NCBI GenBank assembly: GCA_016214225.1
Contig: JACROX010000089.1
Coordinates: 1-14,058 of the forward strand
DNA from: Candidatus Peregrinibacteria bacterium
GTDB lineage: Bacteria; Patescibacteriota; Gracilibacteria; UBA1369; LOWO2-01-FULL-3
Direction of reading: 5' to 3'
Length of the DNA stretch: 14,058 nt
Numbering within the stretch: the stretch's first letter is position 1; every line of letters starts with the position of its first letter. A model generated the notes under the pieces. The model saw nothing but the letters and a program-made list of their open reading frames with translations. It made no database searches and was not told where the DNA came from. The position numbers and the translations under genes are program-made. Shown here piece by piece: positions 13,572 to 14,058 of this stretch.

Positions 13572-13898
13572 CATAACGCCTTCGGCAACATCGACAAAAA
13601 CGGAAGAGCCTTTGAATAATCCAATTCAAAGTAATTTACGCCCAGATTTAAATTTGCGTAATACTTGGAGCGGTTTTCCCAATAAAACTTTTCAGCGGGA
13701 ATTTTCCACGCGTTATTCCCAAGATGCGCGGCCAAAAACCATCGCTTTTAAGAAATTTTTCTCATTAAAATCATGATTTTTTGCAAATTCATAGGCTTTC
13801 ACCAAGTCTTCAATTTCCGCAATTTCCTTATTTTTTTTAAATTGGACATTATTGGCTCGATAATTCATAAAAGTGTTCAAATCAATGGAATTTCCTTA
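13568..13898 (-). pseudogene. Decayed gene, tentatively Fic/DOC family, with frameshift and lost core
   Basis: Two overlapping minus-strand frames hold protein-like sequence. The first (from the stop at 13898-13896) reads GNSIDLNTFMNYRANN, then NKEIAEIEDLVKAYEFAKN and NEKNFLKAMVF before a stop. The second, in another frame, reads LAAHLGNNAWKIPAEKFYW, then YYANLNLGVNYFELDYSKAL and PFLSMLPKALC, stopping at 13570-13568. The order recalls the N-terminal helical part and the C-terminal end of Fic-family AMP-transferases, but the catalytic HPFxDGNGR segment that should lie between is missing. That would fit an internal deletion plus a frameshift. Family assignment is from memory of such proteins, not from a search. 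The remnant overlaps the end of the PKD gene by four bases, tail to tail. Confidence 0.5.
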
Positions 13899-13959
13899 AT
13901 AATTTTTCCATAAATCACATTACGTAGTTTCACGAATCTCAGGTACACCTTGACATGTG

Positions 13960-14003
13960 GGGATATAGAATAAAAGAGATTCTATATCTTTAACCTATAT
14001 CCC
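13960..14003. repeat. Competing inverted repeats near the window end
   Basis: GATATAGAAT (13962-13971) pairs perfectly with ATTCTATATC (13979-13988) around a seven-base loop. The overlapping GGGATATAG (13960-13968) pairs equally well with CTATATCCC (13995-14003). The two hairpins exclude each other because they share one arm. A perfect TTGACA sits at 13950-13955, but no convincing -10 lies at the right distance. This could be a regulator binding site or an RNA switch ahead of the possible start at 14005. Confidence 0.5.
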
Positions 14004-14004
14004 T

Positions 14005-14058
14005 ATGCAAGTATACCGAAAAACATATTGTCTGCGAGGCATTCGAAGGGCACTGAAA
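14005..14058 (+). CDS. Possible start of a gene running off the window
   Basis: An ATG two bases after the competing hairpins opens a frame that stays free of stops for 18 codons to the end of the window (MQVYRKTYCLRGIRRALK). The product is very basic and I do not recognise it. The stretch is too short to judge coding potential, so it is offered only because of its position next to a possible regulatory structure. Confidence 0.2.
   Translation, partial: MQVYRKTYCLRGIRRALK

Overview
The window is AT-rich bacterial DNA that most resembles a Candidate Phyla Radiation (Patescibacteria) genome. A Peregrinibacteria- or Gracilibacteria-like lineage is an inference, not a demonstrated placement. Three things point there: a minimal secE-nusG-rplK-rplA cluster, very large PKD-repeat surface proteins tied to VirB2/TrbC-like pilin domains, and gene starts that lack recognisable Shine-Dalgarno sequences. 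TGA works as a stop (rplA ends in it), so the UGA-glycine code of some Gracilibacteria and Absconditabacteria is not in use.

Layout. Positions 51-1160 (+) encode a DUF1385/YqhQ-type membrane protein. It converges on a minus-strand block reading secE (4241-4044), nusG (4041-3496), a membrane-anchored protein of unknown function (3436-2579), rplK (2372-1947) and rplA (1888-1202). Between the unknown gene and rplK lies a 143-bp inverted repeat with two inner hairpins. A strong promoter (TTGACA-16-TAGAAT) for rplK-rplA begins five bases beyond it. Overlapping divergent promoters at about 4286-4331 separate secE from a plus-strand operon of four related genes: two membrane proteins each carrying three tandem pilin-like units (4355-5347 and 5380-6537), a 1616-residue protein with one pilin-like unit and about ten or eleven PKD-like domains (6610-11460), and a 699-residue three-TM protein with six PKD domains (11472-13571). 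The operon probably builds a cell-surface or envelope-spanning structure; no ATPase or other secretion motor is visible. After it come a decayed minus-strand gene, tentatively of the Fic family (13898-13568), and a segment with competing hairpins (13960-14003) next to a possible gene start at 14005.

The most striking feature is a family of about 45-65 bp GC-rich elements, at least eight copies, all in plus orientation. Each begins with a short hairpin whose stem varies by compensatory changes and whose loop is usually GAA, followed by a conserved tail (GTGAGCGAAGCGAACTCC or a variant). Copies sit inside yqhQ and inside the second pilin-like gene, in one conserved reading frame, so they are translated as peptides of the type PEGLPASSVSEAKS. 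Others form the 3' ends and stop codons of genes or fill intergenic gaps. This resembles the Rickettsia palindromic elements in behaviour, though it is not evidently related in sequence.
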